64,000 nt of DNA from Geothrix limicola (GTDB lineage Bacteria; Acidobacteriota; Holophagae; Holophagales; Holophagaceae), in contig NZ_BSDE01000009.1 of assembly GCF_030268085.1 (NCBI RefSeq), positions 1 through 64,000 of the forward strand, given 5' to 3'. Below, in pieces: positions 25,634-34,661 of the stretch. Position numbers and translations under genes: made by a program. Position 1 is the stretch's first letter. Every line of letters begins with the position of its first letter. Under the pieces are notes generated by a model. The model did not search any database. It was given only the letters and a program-made list of their open reading frames with translations, and had not been told where the DNA came from.

Positions 25634-26029
25634 TTATCGTTCATATTTTTCTATTATTTTTTCAAATTTTAATTTATCCACCTTCCCATGAGAAAACTCT
25701 GAACTTAAAAAATTACCTTCAGAATCAATATAATACACAACAGAGTTATAGATAATTTTTGCCCGAACTCGACCCTCATTAAAAATGATTTTGTTATTAT
25801 TTTTAGATTCCCTTAAGATCGATTCGATTCTATTTATATCTCTAGTGTCGCTTATGACAATCATGTCAGCTCCACACTTTTCCATATTTTCCATCATCAC
25901 GGCAGTAATAGTTTCAATTCTAAAAGGCAGATACCATATTTTCATAGTCGCCTCTCCTGCTTGCAGAGTTAAAGGTATCGCCCATATTAATAATATTTTT
26001 TTAAGCTGATGAACATTCAACATAACCAT
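25634..26029 (-). CDS. candidate immunity protein for the orphan RHS tip
   Basis: A 131-residue AT-rich ORF starting three bases after the RHS-tip stop. It has a signal peptide (KKILLIWAIPLTLQAGEA), so it is exported. The mature part begins with WYLPFRIETIT. It later reads AKIIYNSVVYYIDSEGNFL and KLKFEKIIEKY. Genes just downstream of RHS tips usually encode immunity. It shares a loose pattern (PF-R/H at the start, strand pair, helical end) with the protein at 38,038. Starts possible at 26,029 or 26,023. Confidence 0.55.
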   Translation of the reverse strand: MVMLNVHQLKKILLIWAIPLTLQAGEATMKIWYLPFRIETITAVMMENMEKCGADMIVISDTRDINRIESILRESKNNNKIIFNEGRVRAKIIYNSVVYYIDSEGNFLSSEFSHGKVDKLKFEKIIEKYER

Positions 26030-26032
26030 CCT

Positions 26033-26764
26033 TTATTGAGCTGTTACAACGACAGTTGCTGAGGCTTCTGAAACAAAACCACCCCCTTTATAAGAAGTGC
26101 GCGGTTTTATCCCCATTACTTGCCTATAAGGATTTTCTGTTTTGTTAACATTATCCATTAGATTTGGACCTCCAACATCTCGTGTTCCATCTTCATGTCC
26201 GATTTCGTGAGCTGCAACAACATCTAAAGGCGTAGCTGCTGGGCCGTTAGCAGTCATCAAATAGAATGTTCCATTTGGGTTAATGTTCACGCTGTTGTCC
26301 TTTGGATCCCAGTATGCAGCTCTATCACCAGTTTTATCAGTGGCTCTTACAATTAACGGGCGACCATTCTGTGCTTTTTGGCCGCGATTATGTGCTTTCT
26401 CCACAACTTTTGTATTCATAGCTTTTTTAACTGCAGCTTTTACCTTGTTTTCATTGCGGATACCTGTTTTTTCAAATTTTATATTATTTCCTAGATCTTC
26501 TTTTTTAGTTTGCGCGTCCTTTTGGGCTTTCGAAGCAGCCTTATCGGCTTCGTTTCTAAATGCATGCTCGGTGATCGGATTATCAGTAGGAACGGGGTCT
26601 GGTGCCATTCCAGTCGGGTCAATCTTCATCACCGGGTTGTTCTGGCAGTAGCTATAAATATTCCAGCTCTGCGTCTCTTCAAAATGCTGGTCCCGTGCTG
26701 GGTCGGGGCTTAGGAACCTGCCGTATTGCGGCGCGTAGAAACGAGCCTGCATGTATGGCATCAA
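26033..26764 (-). pseudogene. orphan RHS C-terminal tip with metallopeptidase-like toxin domain
   Basis: The first 40 residues are the conserved end of an RHS core: MQARFYAPQYGRFLSPDP, then ARDQHFEETQSWNIYSYCQN and NPVMKIDPTGM. These match the full-length protein at 38,568. After about residue 50 it is unrelated until a zinc-protease signature AAHEIGHEDG near residue 185. DNA similarity to the other copy starts abruptly at TACATGCAGGCTCG, and the body of the RHS gene is missing. It is a displaced or stored tip cassette, about 243 aa, without a good start signal. Confidence 0.7.
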
Positions 26765-26943
26765 CTGGCTATCTACGCGAATAGCCCTGATTCATCGATG
26801 CCGCATGGATTTTCAATGATCTAGACCGAAGTCCTACGAAGAGACCCCCTGAGGTGCGACTTCCAAGGGTTTGCTCACCTCAACCATCTCCCCTCATGCG
26901 GGCTCAGATGGCAGGAGAGCCTGAACAGAATTGGCGCTTGTAG

Positions 26944-27192
26944 CTATCGCTTCTTGTTTGACTGAGACAGGACAGAACCAGCAAGGGACTTGGTGGCATC
27001 ACTAAATTTGTCACTCTGGAGCACCTTAGAAGCCTTGGCTTCCATCTCCTTTCCGGTTTCCTTGCCGGTGTGCGCCTGAGAAACAACAGAGGCAGCAAGT
27101 GACTTTGCAGTCGCTGAGGCGTTGGGATCGGAAAGAGTCTTGGCGGCTTGGTGAGTGACCTTCGCCCCGGACTGTTTATTGTTCTTCGTCAT
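26944..27192 (-). CDS. small protein with two direct repeats
   Basis: An 82-residue basic protein. Two copies of a motif are visible: AAKTLSDPNASATAKSLAAS and ASKVLQSDKFSDATKSLAGS. Each is followed by VxSQ and separated by HTGKETGKEMEA. Both would form helical hairpins. AAGGGAG lies before ATG27192. Similar short repeat proteins occur in many bacteria without a known role. It stands alone. Confidence 0.6.
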   Translation of the reverse strand: MTKNNKQSGAKVTHQAAKTLSDPNASATAKSLAASVVSQAHTGKETGKEMEAKASKVLQSDKFSDATKSLAGSVLSQSNKKR

Positions 27193-27339
27193 CTTTGACT
27201 CCCTTGGAGAATTGAGGTTGTTAATGAGTTGATCTGGGCTAAGACTTACTGCGTGAATCTAAATATCTAGTTTTTGAATGACCTTCACTTCTGACTCTGA
27301 ACGACATTGCACAACGGCTTGAGGGGTCTGCTCGAAAAT

Positions 27340-27906
27340 TCAATTCCCCTTCTTTTTTGCCCCCGTGCCCTTCTTGTCCTTCTCGTCCTTTTCATCCTTC
27401 AAGAAGTCTTTCGACCCCATTTCCATACCCCGCTTCAGGATTTGAGCGTAGAGGCTCGGATTCTCCTTCTGAATTCTCGCCTTCAGCTTCTTGATTACCC
27501 GATGGGGGTTGAGCAACAACACGAACTGGTAGTCATGGGTTCCTTTGCTGCACTTAATGAATCCCAACTCTTCCAGTGACTTCATCCGTTTCCGCCAGGT
27601 ATACACGCTCCTGCCGCCAGAAAACCCGGCTTCAGTAGCCAGCTCTAAAGGTGTGGAGATCTCTACCACCTGTTCTGCAAGGCTCCGGGACCACAAGCAA
27701 AAGAATGTGTAGCCTGCAGAAGCCTCCTTCGTCATCGCATCGATGATGTTGATGATGAGAGGCATTGTCCTGGGGGAGACAACCCAACCATGCTCCGTCC
27801 GGTGCCATAGATCCTCCTCGTTGACCTCGGACCAAAGCTCCTCACGATACTGAGCAGCCCTGTCTTCCATCTTGTTTCGCCGTGCTGCCCTCTGCTTCAC
27901 ATTCAT
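27340..27906 (-). CDS. winged-helix-type DNA-binding protein
   Basis: A 188-residue protein. The middle has a helix-turn-helix-like order, LELATEAGFSGGRSVYTWRK then MKSLEELGFIKCSKGTHDY, typical of a winged helix; the tail is very lysine-rich (KDEKDEKDKKGTGAKKK). GGAG sits before ATG27906; an upstream ATG at 27,930 lacks one. It lies beside the integrase/primase block and may control replication of that block. The target site is unknown. Confidence 0.55.
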   Translation of the reverse strand: MNVKQRAARRNKMEDRAAQYREELWSEVNEEDLWHRTEHGWVVSPRTMPLIINIIDAMTKEASAGYTFFCLWSRSLAEQVVEISTPLELATEAGFSGGRSVYTWRKRMKSLEELGFIKCSKGTHDYQFVLLLNPHRVIKKLKARIQKENPSLYAQILKRGMEMGSKDFLKDEKDEKDKKGTGAKKKGN

Positions 27907-28270
27907 AGGTTCTCCAGAAAGGGGGCTCATGGCTCAAAGCTTGGAGGTCTGAGCCGCACGGGTCGCGCAAATCCCATGTTGAGCCCCACCACAATGCTCG
28001 TGTCGCAAGTGTTGTAATTCAATGACCTAGATTATTATTCCTGGCGACTCCCTGAACTTGCCCATGCATCTTGCCCTTTTGAAATGTATGGATTTCGGCA
28101 AGTGAAACAAGTCAAATGCACGAAATCGTGTAATACATTTTTCACATCATCTGCAATAAATAAACTTACGCCAAGCGCCCCTTGTATTCCCGTATATCTG
28201 TCTTCCTGGGTTGTCGCTGGTTATCCCGGTAGTCCTGGGTGCAGGGGCTGAGACCCCCCCCCCTAAGGCA
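27907..28270. other. intergenic region with nested inverted repeats
   Basis: There is no gene. AAATGTAT (28,082-28,089) and ATACATTT (28,133-28,140) enclose CACGAAATCGTG (28,119-28,130). These are candidate operator or origin palindromes 175-235 bases upstream of the winged-helix gene. A run of ten C (28,254-28,263) precedes the integrase stop. No attachment site could be identified. Confidence 0.4.
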
Positions 28271-29311
28271 TTAGGTTCTGCCCGCTCCTGGCTCTAGCTC
28301 CTCTCCGTCAAGAGAGTGTTTGCCAGCTACGGGCATCCTCCCCGGATGGGTCGCAGTGTGGATGGCTTTCAACGCCCGGATGCTGACCTTCGTATAGACC
28401 TGGGTTGTCTCCAAGCTGGCATGACCCAGCATGTCCTGGATGTAGCGGATGTCTGCCCCGTTCTCCAGCATCAGCGTTGCCATCGTGTGCCGGAACAGAT
28501 GGCAGGCACCATCCTTCCCGATGGCTGCCTTGGTGACATGCTTCTTCACGAGCATGGTCAGGTGGAACGGCTTGAGAGGATTCCCGAGGTTGTTCAGGAA
28601 GAGGGTTCCGTCATCGGGCTTGTCTCCCAGCAGCTCAGGACGGGCACGGTCCCGATAGGCTGCGATCCACGCCAGCGCCCTTTCCCCGATGGGGATCATT
28701 CGATCCTTCTTCCCCTTGCCCTCCCGGATGAAGAGCGTTCCCCGCTCCCGGTCTACATCCGAGATGGACAGCTTGGTCATCTCCATGCGCCGGATGCCCG
28801 TGCTGTAGAAGGTCTCCAGGATTGCCCGGTCTCTGAGCCCTACGGCTGTCCTGATGTCAGGCACGGCTAGAACGGCTTCCGTTTCCTTGGCGGTGAGGAT
28901 GGCTTTCGGAAGCCGCCGCGCCACCTTGGGCAGCTCAAGCTCAGCGGCGGGGCTATGCTCCAGCACCCCCTGCTTCACAAGCCAACTGAACCACTGCCTC
29001 AAGGGGATCAGTAGGAATTGCTGACTCCGGGCGGTCAGGGGCTCTCCGTTCTTCTTGCGGTGATGGAAGAGGAAGCGCTGAAATCGCTCCACCAGGGCAC
29101 GGTCAATCTGGCTGGGCTTGGTCAGGCTGCGTTCCTCACACCAGCGGATGAACCGGATGAGCCCCGCCTTGCTGGAGGACACCGAATGCGGAGACTGCCC
29201 CTTCACGCCCATGTGCGTCAGGTAGCGCTGCATGTGGTGGTAGAGGCTGTCTGGGTCATCCATGCCGCTGAGGGGAGGCAGAACCGACTTCCTTCCTCCA
29301 TGAGCCTTCAT
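28271..29311 (-). CDS. tyrosine recombinase (XerC/D-like integrase)
   Basis: A 346-residue protein. The N-terminal SAM-like domain reads SLYHHMQRYLTHMGVKGQSP. The catalytic domain has R in STGIRRMEMTKLSISDVD, the beta-hairpin lysine KGKKDRMIPIG, HLFRHTMATLMLENGADIRY and GHASLETTQVYTKVS with the nucleophile Tyr. All catalytic residues are present. Its ATG overlaps the primase stop (ATGA), so it is last in the recombinase-primase-integrase operon. The attachment site is unknown. Confidence 0.88.
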   Translation of the reverse strand: MKAHGGRKSVLPPLSGMDDPDSLYHHMQRYLTHMGVKGQSPHSVSSSKAGLIRFIRWCEERSLTKPSQIDRALVERFQRFLFHHRKKNGEPLTARSQQFLLIPLRQWFSWLVKQGVLEHSPAAELELPKVARRLPKAILTAKETEAVLAVPDIRTAVGLRDRAILETFYSTGIRRMEMTKLSISDVDRERGTLFIREGKGKKDRMIPIGERALAWIAAYRDRARPELLGDKPDDGTLFLNNLGNPLKPFHLTMLVKKHVTKAAIGKDGACHLFRHTMATLMLENGADIRYIQDMLGHASLETTQVYTKVSIRALKAIHTATHPGRMPVAGKHSLDGEELEPGAGRT

Positions 29312-32037
29312 CGAACCACCCCGGCGAGATTTGACGGTTCCGCGAGGGAGACCCCATGAGGTGCCTTTTCAGCCTCAGCGAAGGAAAAACCAACTAGATG
29401 CCCGTCAGAACTGGCTTTCTTCACCTCAGCCGCACCCTGACCATCCCCCGACTGATCCCCGACCACACCCCGACCAGTGACCGCCTGAATCCGCCCGCAA
29501 TCAATCAGACCCAGGAGCTTCGCCCGCCCGTCCGCGTCCTCTCCCTCAAACACCAGCTCATAGGCATAGCTCTTTCCCTGCCTGCCTCGATGAATCAGCA
29601 GCAATTCCATCTCGACCAACCGCGCCAGATGAACCTTGAGCTGGGTGTCTCCCCATCCGAGGGACTCACGGATCTGCCTGCGGGTGAAGCGGAAGTCAGC
29701 CTGAGGAAGGGAGAGCCGCCCACATTCACCCTGAACCCATCCATACAGCAGCCCCAGGAGCTTCCGGGTCTGCGGCAGCAGCTCATCCAGGGTTCTCCCC
29801 AGCACCTCCTGAGCAAGGTCATTCGCCAGGGCGATGTCTTCGGGGGTGACCTCGATGTAGCGAAGGGGTTTGCCCTGATGGGTGAGGGTTCTGACTTCGC
29901 GCTGGAACTGATGCAGCAGGGCGATGGACCGGATGAGGGTCAGATACTTCACATGATCCCGCCTAGATCGGGTCTGATCGTCCCTGAAGCTCAGTTGATC
30001 GGCGTAGGGGTTCACGACCGCCAGGGGCTCCAGGAGCCTTTGTGCGTTGCGATGAAGGGCGATGAGGCTATCCCTGCTTGTCTTTGCCAGAAGCCCTTCC
30101 AGGGTCTCTCTGGAGCGCTGGCTTCCGTGAATGGCTCGTGTCTGCTCCCGGCTCTCATCCACAGTCAGGACAAGGCAACGGTTCAATAGTTCCTCATCCA
30201 GTTCAGCCGCCGTGGTGGTCAGGAACAGCATCACCGGACCCTCTACCGTGTAGTCGTGGGTCTCCAGCATCCCCGTGGTGGCGTTCTTGCCGGTGGAAGC
30301 CATGGTGACCCTACCTTCGGACTGGAGGAGTTTCAGGGCATAGCTGGCTTGTCTCGCCCCTTCCTCTTCCGCAATTGCCAGCACCTTATGGGTCAGATTG
30401 CGGTCTCCCATGTAGAAGATGGACTGCCCGCTCATGGCGGAATACCGAACCAGATCCTCATCGGGCATGAAGTCGAGCACGGCATCCATCAGGCTCGTTT
30501 TACCGGCAGCACTCGCGGATTGAATGAGCAGGGCTAAAGGACGATCCAGAAGCCGAGACACTGCCGCCAGATAGCCCGTGAGCTTGTTCGACTCCTCGCC
30601 CACCACGCCCAAGGCTTCAAAGTCATGCAGCACCCGGCGCATGAGGTCTGGCGATTTCAGAAGGGATAGAGCTTCCGCCCGCTCCTCCTCGCTGACTTCA
30701 GGGCGCTGATCCTTCTTTCGCAGGGCTTCCGCGAGAAGGTCAGCCTGCATCCCCTCCACCTTCCGAAGCACCTTCCCCAGCTCCAGTTTCAGGGCATCCT
30801 CACTGGCTCCCAGCTCCGAGCTTGCCTGCCGGATGAAGGCGGTTCGAGCCTTGGCGTGGTAGAGATCCAGGGAATCAATGTGGAAGCGGTCTTCCATGGA
30901 GACCATGAGGTTGACCTTGAGGAACTCGGGATTGAGCGCCTTCTGCCAGCCCCGGACGCGATAGGTTCGACCCGACATGGGCAGCAGCAAGTCCTGACCT
31001 TGGATCTCGTGGGGGAGGTCATCACCAGGGGTATAAGCCGCGTGAGGCGTGGTTGGCTTGGGGGGCTGGGTGGGTGCAATTGTGGTCGCCTGGGTAGTCG
31101 CCTGGGCGGGTGCCTGGGTGGGCGAGTGAGTGGGTGCCTTGGTTCCTGGTTTGATGGTTTCCCGGGAATCCGGCTTCCTGGTTTCCTGGGAAGAAGGGTG
31201 GGAATACGCCTGGGAGGGAAACCGGGGAACCGCTTGAGTGCCTGAACTAGGGCAATCCATCTCCTCTGCGGCACGAATGACCTTCCCCAAGGCTTGAGCC
31301 GCTGGAGGAGTCTTCAGGGCAAGAGAATTGGCGTCCATGCCCTCGGGAAACCGGATGCGATGGCAGGCGATGCCATGGACTGAAAGCTGGGCTGCCACCT
31401 TCAGAGCGGCTTGCTCCCCTGCCTCATCCGACTCATACGCGATCAGCACCCGCTGGGTTCCATGCCGCTGGAACGCCCTCAGGTGGTCTTCGGTGAATCC
31501 GTCCACGCCATAGGCGGCGGTGACATGGCGATACCCCGCACACCAGTAGGTCAGAGCATCCATGACGGACTTCGCCAGGATCACTTCCTCAGCGCCTTTG
31601 AGCCCGTCTAGGTTCCACACCCCGCGATGAGGTCCAGGCAGGTAGGTATGCAGCGGAGTCCCCTTCCGCAGGTTGTCCAAGAGCTTCCGCCCATAGACCT
31701 GGACCACCTTCCCCGCCTCATCGAGGATCGGAATCACGAGGCTGCCATTGAAATGCTCATGCCCGCTTTCACGGTAAAGCCCGACCTCAGCCAGCCGCCC
31801 GCGAATCTCAGCCCCCGCCTTGAGTTGCTTGACGGGCAAGGTCAGCCCAAGAGACCGATTGGCGTAGCCGAGGCGGAAGCGCTCAATAGCCTCTGGATGG
31901 TGGATGCCACGGGCTTTCAGGTAGTCCATGGCTTCAGGTGAGGTCTTCAGGGTCTCGTGGTAGTACTCCACGACTTGCCTTAGAAGGGTCTGTCCTTCTG
32001 CCTGTAAGGAGATGGGGGCTTCAGTCGTGCGCGGCAT
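29308..32037 (-). CDS. TOPRIM primase-like protein with C-terminal P-loop ATPase
   Basis: About 909 residues from ATG32037 (GGAG before it). The N-terminal half is DnaG-like: YLKARGIHHPEAIERFRLGY, GSLVIPILDEAGKVVQVYGR, and a TOPRIM stretch LIAYESDEAGEQAALKVAAQ. No zinc-finger CHC2 domain is visible. A proline/threonine-rich linker follows. The C-terminal part has a Walker A ALLIQSASAAGKTSLMDAVL and an LTTTAAELDEELLNRCLVL sensor region, plus a winged-helix-like end. It resembles the primase-helicase of small integrative elements. Confidence 0.8.
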   Translation of the reverse strand: MPRTTEAPISLQAEGQTLLRQVVEYYHETLKTSPEAMDYLKARGIHHPEAIERFRLGYANRSLGLTLPVKQLKAGAEIRGRLAEVGLYRESGHEHFNGSLVIPILDEAGKVVQVYGRKLLDNLRKGTPLHTYLPGPHRGVWNLDGLKGAEEVILAKSVMDALTYWCAGYRHVTAAYGVDGFTEDHLRAFQRHGTQRVLIAYESDEAGEQAALKVAAQLSVHGIACHRIRFPEGMDANSLALKTPPAAQALGKVIRAAEEMDCPSSGTQAVPRFPSQAYSHPSSQETRKPDSRETIKPGTKAPTHSPTQAPAQATTQATTIAPTQPPKPTTPHAAYTPGDDLPHEIQGQDLLLPMSGRTYRVRGWQKALNPEFLKVNLMVSMEDRFHIDSLDLYHAKARTAFIRQASSELGASEDALKLELGKVLRKVEGMQADLLAEALRKKDQRPEVSEEERAEALSLLKSPDLMRRVLHDFEALGVVGEESNKLTGYLAAVSRLLDRPLALLIQSASAAGKTSLMDAVLDFMPDEDLVRYSAMSGQSIFYMGDRNLTHKVLAIAEEEGARQASYALKLLQSEGRVTMASTGKNATTGMLETHDYTVEGPVMLFLTTTAAELDEELLNRCLVLTVDESREQTRAIHGSQRSRETLEGLLAKTSRDSLIALHRNAQRLLEPLAVVNPYADQLSFRDDQTRSRRDHVKYLTLIRSIALLHQFQREVRTLTHQGKPLRYIEVTPEDIALANDLAQEVLGRTLDELLPQTRKLLGLLYGWVQGECGRLSLPQADFRFTRRQIRESLGWGDTQLKVHLARLVEMELLLIHRGRQGKSYAYELVFEGEDADGRAKLLGLIDCGRIQAVTGRGVVGDQSGDGQGAAEVKKASSDGHLVGFSFAEAEKAPHGVSLAEPSNLAGVVR

Positions 32038-32800
32038 GGGCTTCTCCTTCAGCCGTAGAGGGGTCAGTAAGGCTCGTGGGGATGTCTGTGCTGGCATCCA
32101 TGCAGGGATTACCTCCCTTGAGAATTCGAGCGATCTGGACGGGCAGGAACGCCTTCCCCGTGCGCGTGGTGATGCCACTTTCGGATAGCCGTTTGCCTAT
32201 GGCGCGAAGGGATACACCTTCCTTCCTGAGTTGGTGGATGAGGCTCACCGTCTGCATCTCCTCAGGCACCACCTGGAGCAAGCCATCCACACATCGGAAG
32301 CCGTAGGGCTCAAAGCCGCCTGTATATCTACCCGATGACTTCATGTGCGCCATCGCCATGGAAGTGCGCTCGGAGATGACATCCCGCTCGAACTCACTCA
32401 GGACCGCCAGCATCCGAAAGACCATCTTCCCCGTGCTGGAAGTGGTGTCGATCCGCTCAGATAGGGACACCAGATCCGCGCCCTTCCGCTCCAAGGTCTC
32501 CGCAATCATCAGCGTGTCCCTTGTAGAGCGTGCAAGGCGGCTCAGGCTGTAGACAACGAGCGAGTCACCACGGCTTACAGCCTTGAGGGCTTCCTGAAGC
32601 GCAGGACGGTTATCGCAACGCCCACCACTGAGCCCACGATCCACCAGGACTTCCACCAGTTCATAGGTGTTTGCGAGGCACCATCCACGGATCTTCTCCG
32701 TCTGTGCATCCAGGCTCACGCCGAAGTCAGCCTGATCCGTGGTGCTGACACGGCAGTAGCCGATGGCTCGAAGGTGTTGTCTGATCCGTTTTGCGTTCAT
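32021..32800 (-). CDS. serine recombinase (resolvase/invertase family)
   Basis: A 259-residue protein. The catalytic domain begins RAIGYCRVSTTDQADFGVSL (nucleophile Ser), with VYSLSRLARSTRDTL, then TSSTGKMVFRMLAVLSEFER. The C-terminal DNA-binding helix-turn-helix is VSLRAIGKRLSESGITTRTG. AGGAG precedes ATG32800. It overlaps the primase start by 17 bases. It could be a resolvase of cointegrates or an inverter; no res site was recognised. Confidence 0.85.
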   Translation of the reverse strand: MNAKRIRQHLRAIGYCRVSTTDQADFGVSLDAQTEKIRGWCLANTYELVEVLVDRGLSGGRCDNRPALQEALKAVSRGDSLVVYSLSRLARSTRDTLMIAETLERKGADLVSLSERIDTTSSTGKMVFRMLAVLSEFERDVISERTSMAMAHMKSSGRYTGGFEPYGFRCVDGLLQVVPEEMQTVSLIHQLRKEGVSLRAIGKRLSESGITTRTGKAFLPVQIARILKGGNPCMDASTDIPTSLTDPSTAEGEAHAAHD

Positions 32801-33173
32801 TGATGCTCTCCTGACTGACCACAGCGGGGTCCCTTGGTGACGGGAGCGACCCGCCGTAACGGGGATGCAGCCCACTTTTCAGCCCCATTTCTCACTCAAG
32901 GCACAGAGCATCCGCCGCAGTCCCAATGGACCGCTACCCCTGCCTCTCTCTTCTGAAGTCCTACATGGAGCCTTCTAAGCCCCTGTGTTGGATTACCACC
33001 CTTCAGCCATCTCCACCCCGCAAGGTCGAAGACACTTCTAGTATCCCAGTCGCACGAATGTAATCCGGGGTGACGGGAAGGATGTGGAAGAGATGCCATC
33101 ACCCGCAAACCTGCATGGGGCGGGTGTTTGCCGCTGTTGTCTTCTGAATTCTGTAGGACAGGGGGCACTCTGC

Positions 33174-33201
33174 ATTGATTCCGAGGTCACGCGGAATCAA
33201 T
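33174..33201. promoter_or_regulatory. palindromic operator candidate upstream of the RHH gene
   Basis: ATTGATTCCG-aggtcacg-CGGAATCAAT is a perfect 10-bp inverted repeat with an 8-base spacer, 61 bases before the start of the ribbon-helix-helix gene. RHH repressors typically bind such dyads. The rest of the 32,801-33,261 gap shows no other feature. Confidence 0.5.
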
Positions 33202-33261
33202 ACCAATGCGCCTTCATCTCAGACACGAGATCATGAGGGATCGGCTTCGCGGAGACATGAA

Positions 33262-33633
33262 ATGGGACGCCCACGCATTCACGGAAAAGAGCAGCAGACC
33301 TTCAGACTGTCCAAACCCCTCATCGAAGCGTTAGAAGTCAGGTGCAGGGAAGAGGGGATGGAGAAGGGTGAAGTGGTGGAAGCCCTACTTAGAAGCGCCA
33401 TGGGGATGCCACCACCGCCTGACCAGGAGGCGCTGGTTGAGTGCCTTCAGAAGTGCCGCAAGGACCACTTCGGAAGCGACTATCGATTGAGTCAGGCGCT
33501 GTCCATCGTGATGGGCGAAACGATTCCGGCAACTCGTTTGAGGGGATGGGCTGCTGATCGCTGCATACCCAGTCATGTCGTCCCATACATTGAACGGCTC
33601 GCGTCCGTTGCCGCAATCGTTCAGAAAACTTGA
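33262..33633 (+). CDS. ribbon-helix-helix DNA-binding protein
   Basis: A 123-residue protein. It starts MGRPRIHGKEQQTFRLSKPL; the QTFRLSKPLIEALEVRCREE block matches the RHH strand and helix, followed by KGEVVEALLRSAMGM. A second part (DYRLSQALSIVMGETIPATR and LRGWAADRCIPSHVVPYIER) looks like a separate helical domain. GGAG precedes ATG33262. It is in the replication block, near the palindrome at 33,174. Confidence 0.65.
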   Translation: MGRPRIHGKEQQTFRLSKPLIEALEVRCREEGMEKGEVVEALLRSAMGMPPPPDQEALVECLQKCRKDHFGSDYRLSQALSIVMGETIPATRLRGWAADRCIPSHVVPYIERLASVAAIVQKT

Positions 33634-33839
33634 TTCATTCATGACGAATATCCAACTTTGCAAAGTAGGCTATTCGATCAAATCAAGCATCCATTCGTTA
33701 CGAAATTAGCCTTCCGGCGTGTCCCAGCGCACCAGGGGTAGCTCCAACGCCGTTTTCGGGCGCAAAAGTGCTTCGAAAATGAGGCGTAGATTGCCCTAGC
33801 GGAGCCCAGTGAGGGTGGTATTGAAATGATTGGTTTTAT

Positions 33840-34440
33840 CTTTGAACGCACATAGTAGTAAGCCTACCCCACTGCCCATGCAGCTTGGTTGTCCACGCGA
33901 TTCCCAGGTGAAAAGAGACGGTGGTAATAGGTAAAGAGGCAGCACGCTGAGGAGACAGCAGCAAACTGAGGGGACTTCTCATCCCTCCCGGCGGCTAGCA
34001 CCTGATCGGGACCTCGGAGAGTCAAGGAGCAAACGATTGAGGGAATCAGACCCGAAACTTGTGGGTGTCGAAAGGCTAACCACAGGGAGAGCGTTGGACG
34101 CCGGTAAGGCGTGGGACTCCGCTTTGAGCTAGGTATCGGCAAACCGCCTAGCGCAGTAAAACGATGCGGAACTCCTCTCGGGGCTATAAGTGTATCGACT
34201 CATACACATCTGACCTCGAACACTACTTACCACCTGAGCGACGAGCGGGCGCTAGCAGGAGCGAGGAGGCGGCTTCAAAACTACCTTCAATCTCCCATCC
34301 GCAACAAGCGACTAGCGACTAGACGCATCCACTGCATGAGGGTCATGAGTTGAAGGCTGGTGGTAAGCAATAAGGAAGGGAGGAACAAGGGTTCTAGGGG
34401 GAATGAAATTGCAAGCCGCTGCAAGCATTCTCAACGGTAA
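33840..34440 (+). ncRNA. candidate structured RNA or origin region upstream of Rep
   Basis: There is no gene over 33,634-34,661, but stems are dense. Examples are GCTAGG-TAT-CGG-CAAA-CCG-CCTAGC (about 34,130-34,154), GTGTAT-CGACTC-ATACAC (about 34,189-34,206), ACGCC-GGTAA-GGCGT, and GAGGGGA/TCCCTC near 33,976. A long-range pair CTTACCACC (34,226-34,234) with GGTGGTAAG (34,359-34,367) encloses more helices. I do not recognise a known RNA family or group II intron core. Alternatives are a replication origin or chance. Confidence 0.4.
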
Positions 34441-34661
34441 TCCTCAGCAGGAAGCAGTCGCTAAACATTGATTTTGTGTGAATTTCACACAGATCAGAAG
34501 CCAGGCTACTGCTGCATTTAAGATCAATCGAGCAAACAGCCCACTGGATCGGCTGATTGCACAACGCTGCTCACAAGGGTGATGCGGTGAGGCATCGCCG
34601 TGGGCAACAACCACTACCATGACCATCCGCCTTCGGAAGGGTCATCAACTGGAGTTAGGTC

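Noticed and set aside
28254-28263. A run of ten C near the integrase stop as a phase-variable tract
   Set aside because: It lies outside the coding frame, after the stop, so slippage would not change the protein.
32896-33168. A 90-aa minus-strand frame upstream of the serine recombinase
   Set aside because: No ribosome-binding site, unusual composition, and it overlaps the region where the promoters should be.
33840-34440. Group II intron or known large bacterial RNA
   Set aside because: No GUGYG start, no domain V hairpin and no reverse transcriptase gene; only structure in general is supported.
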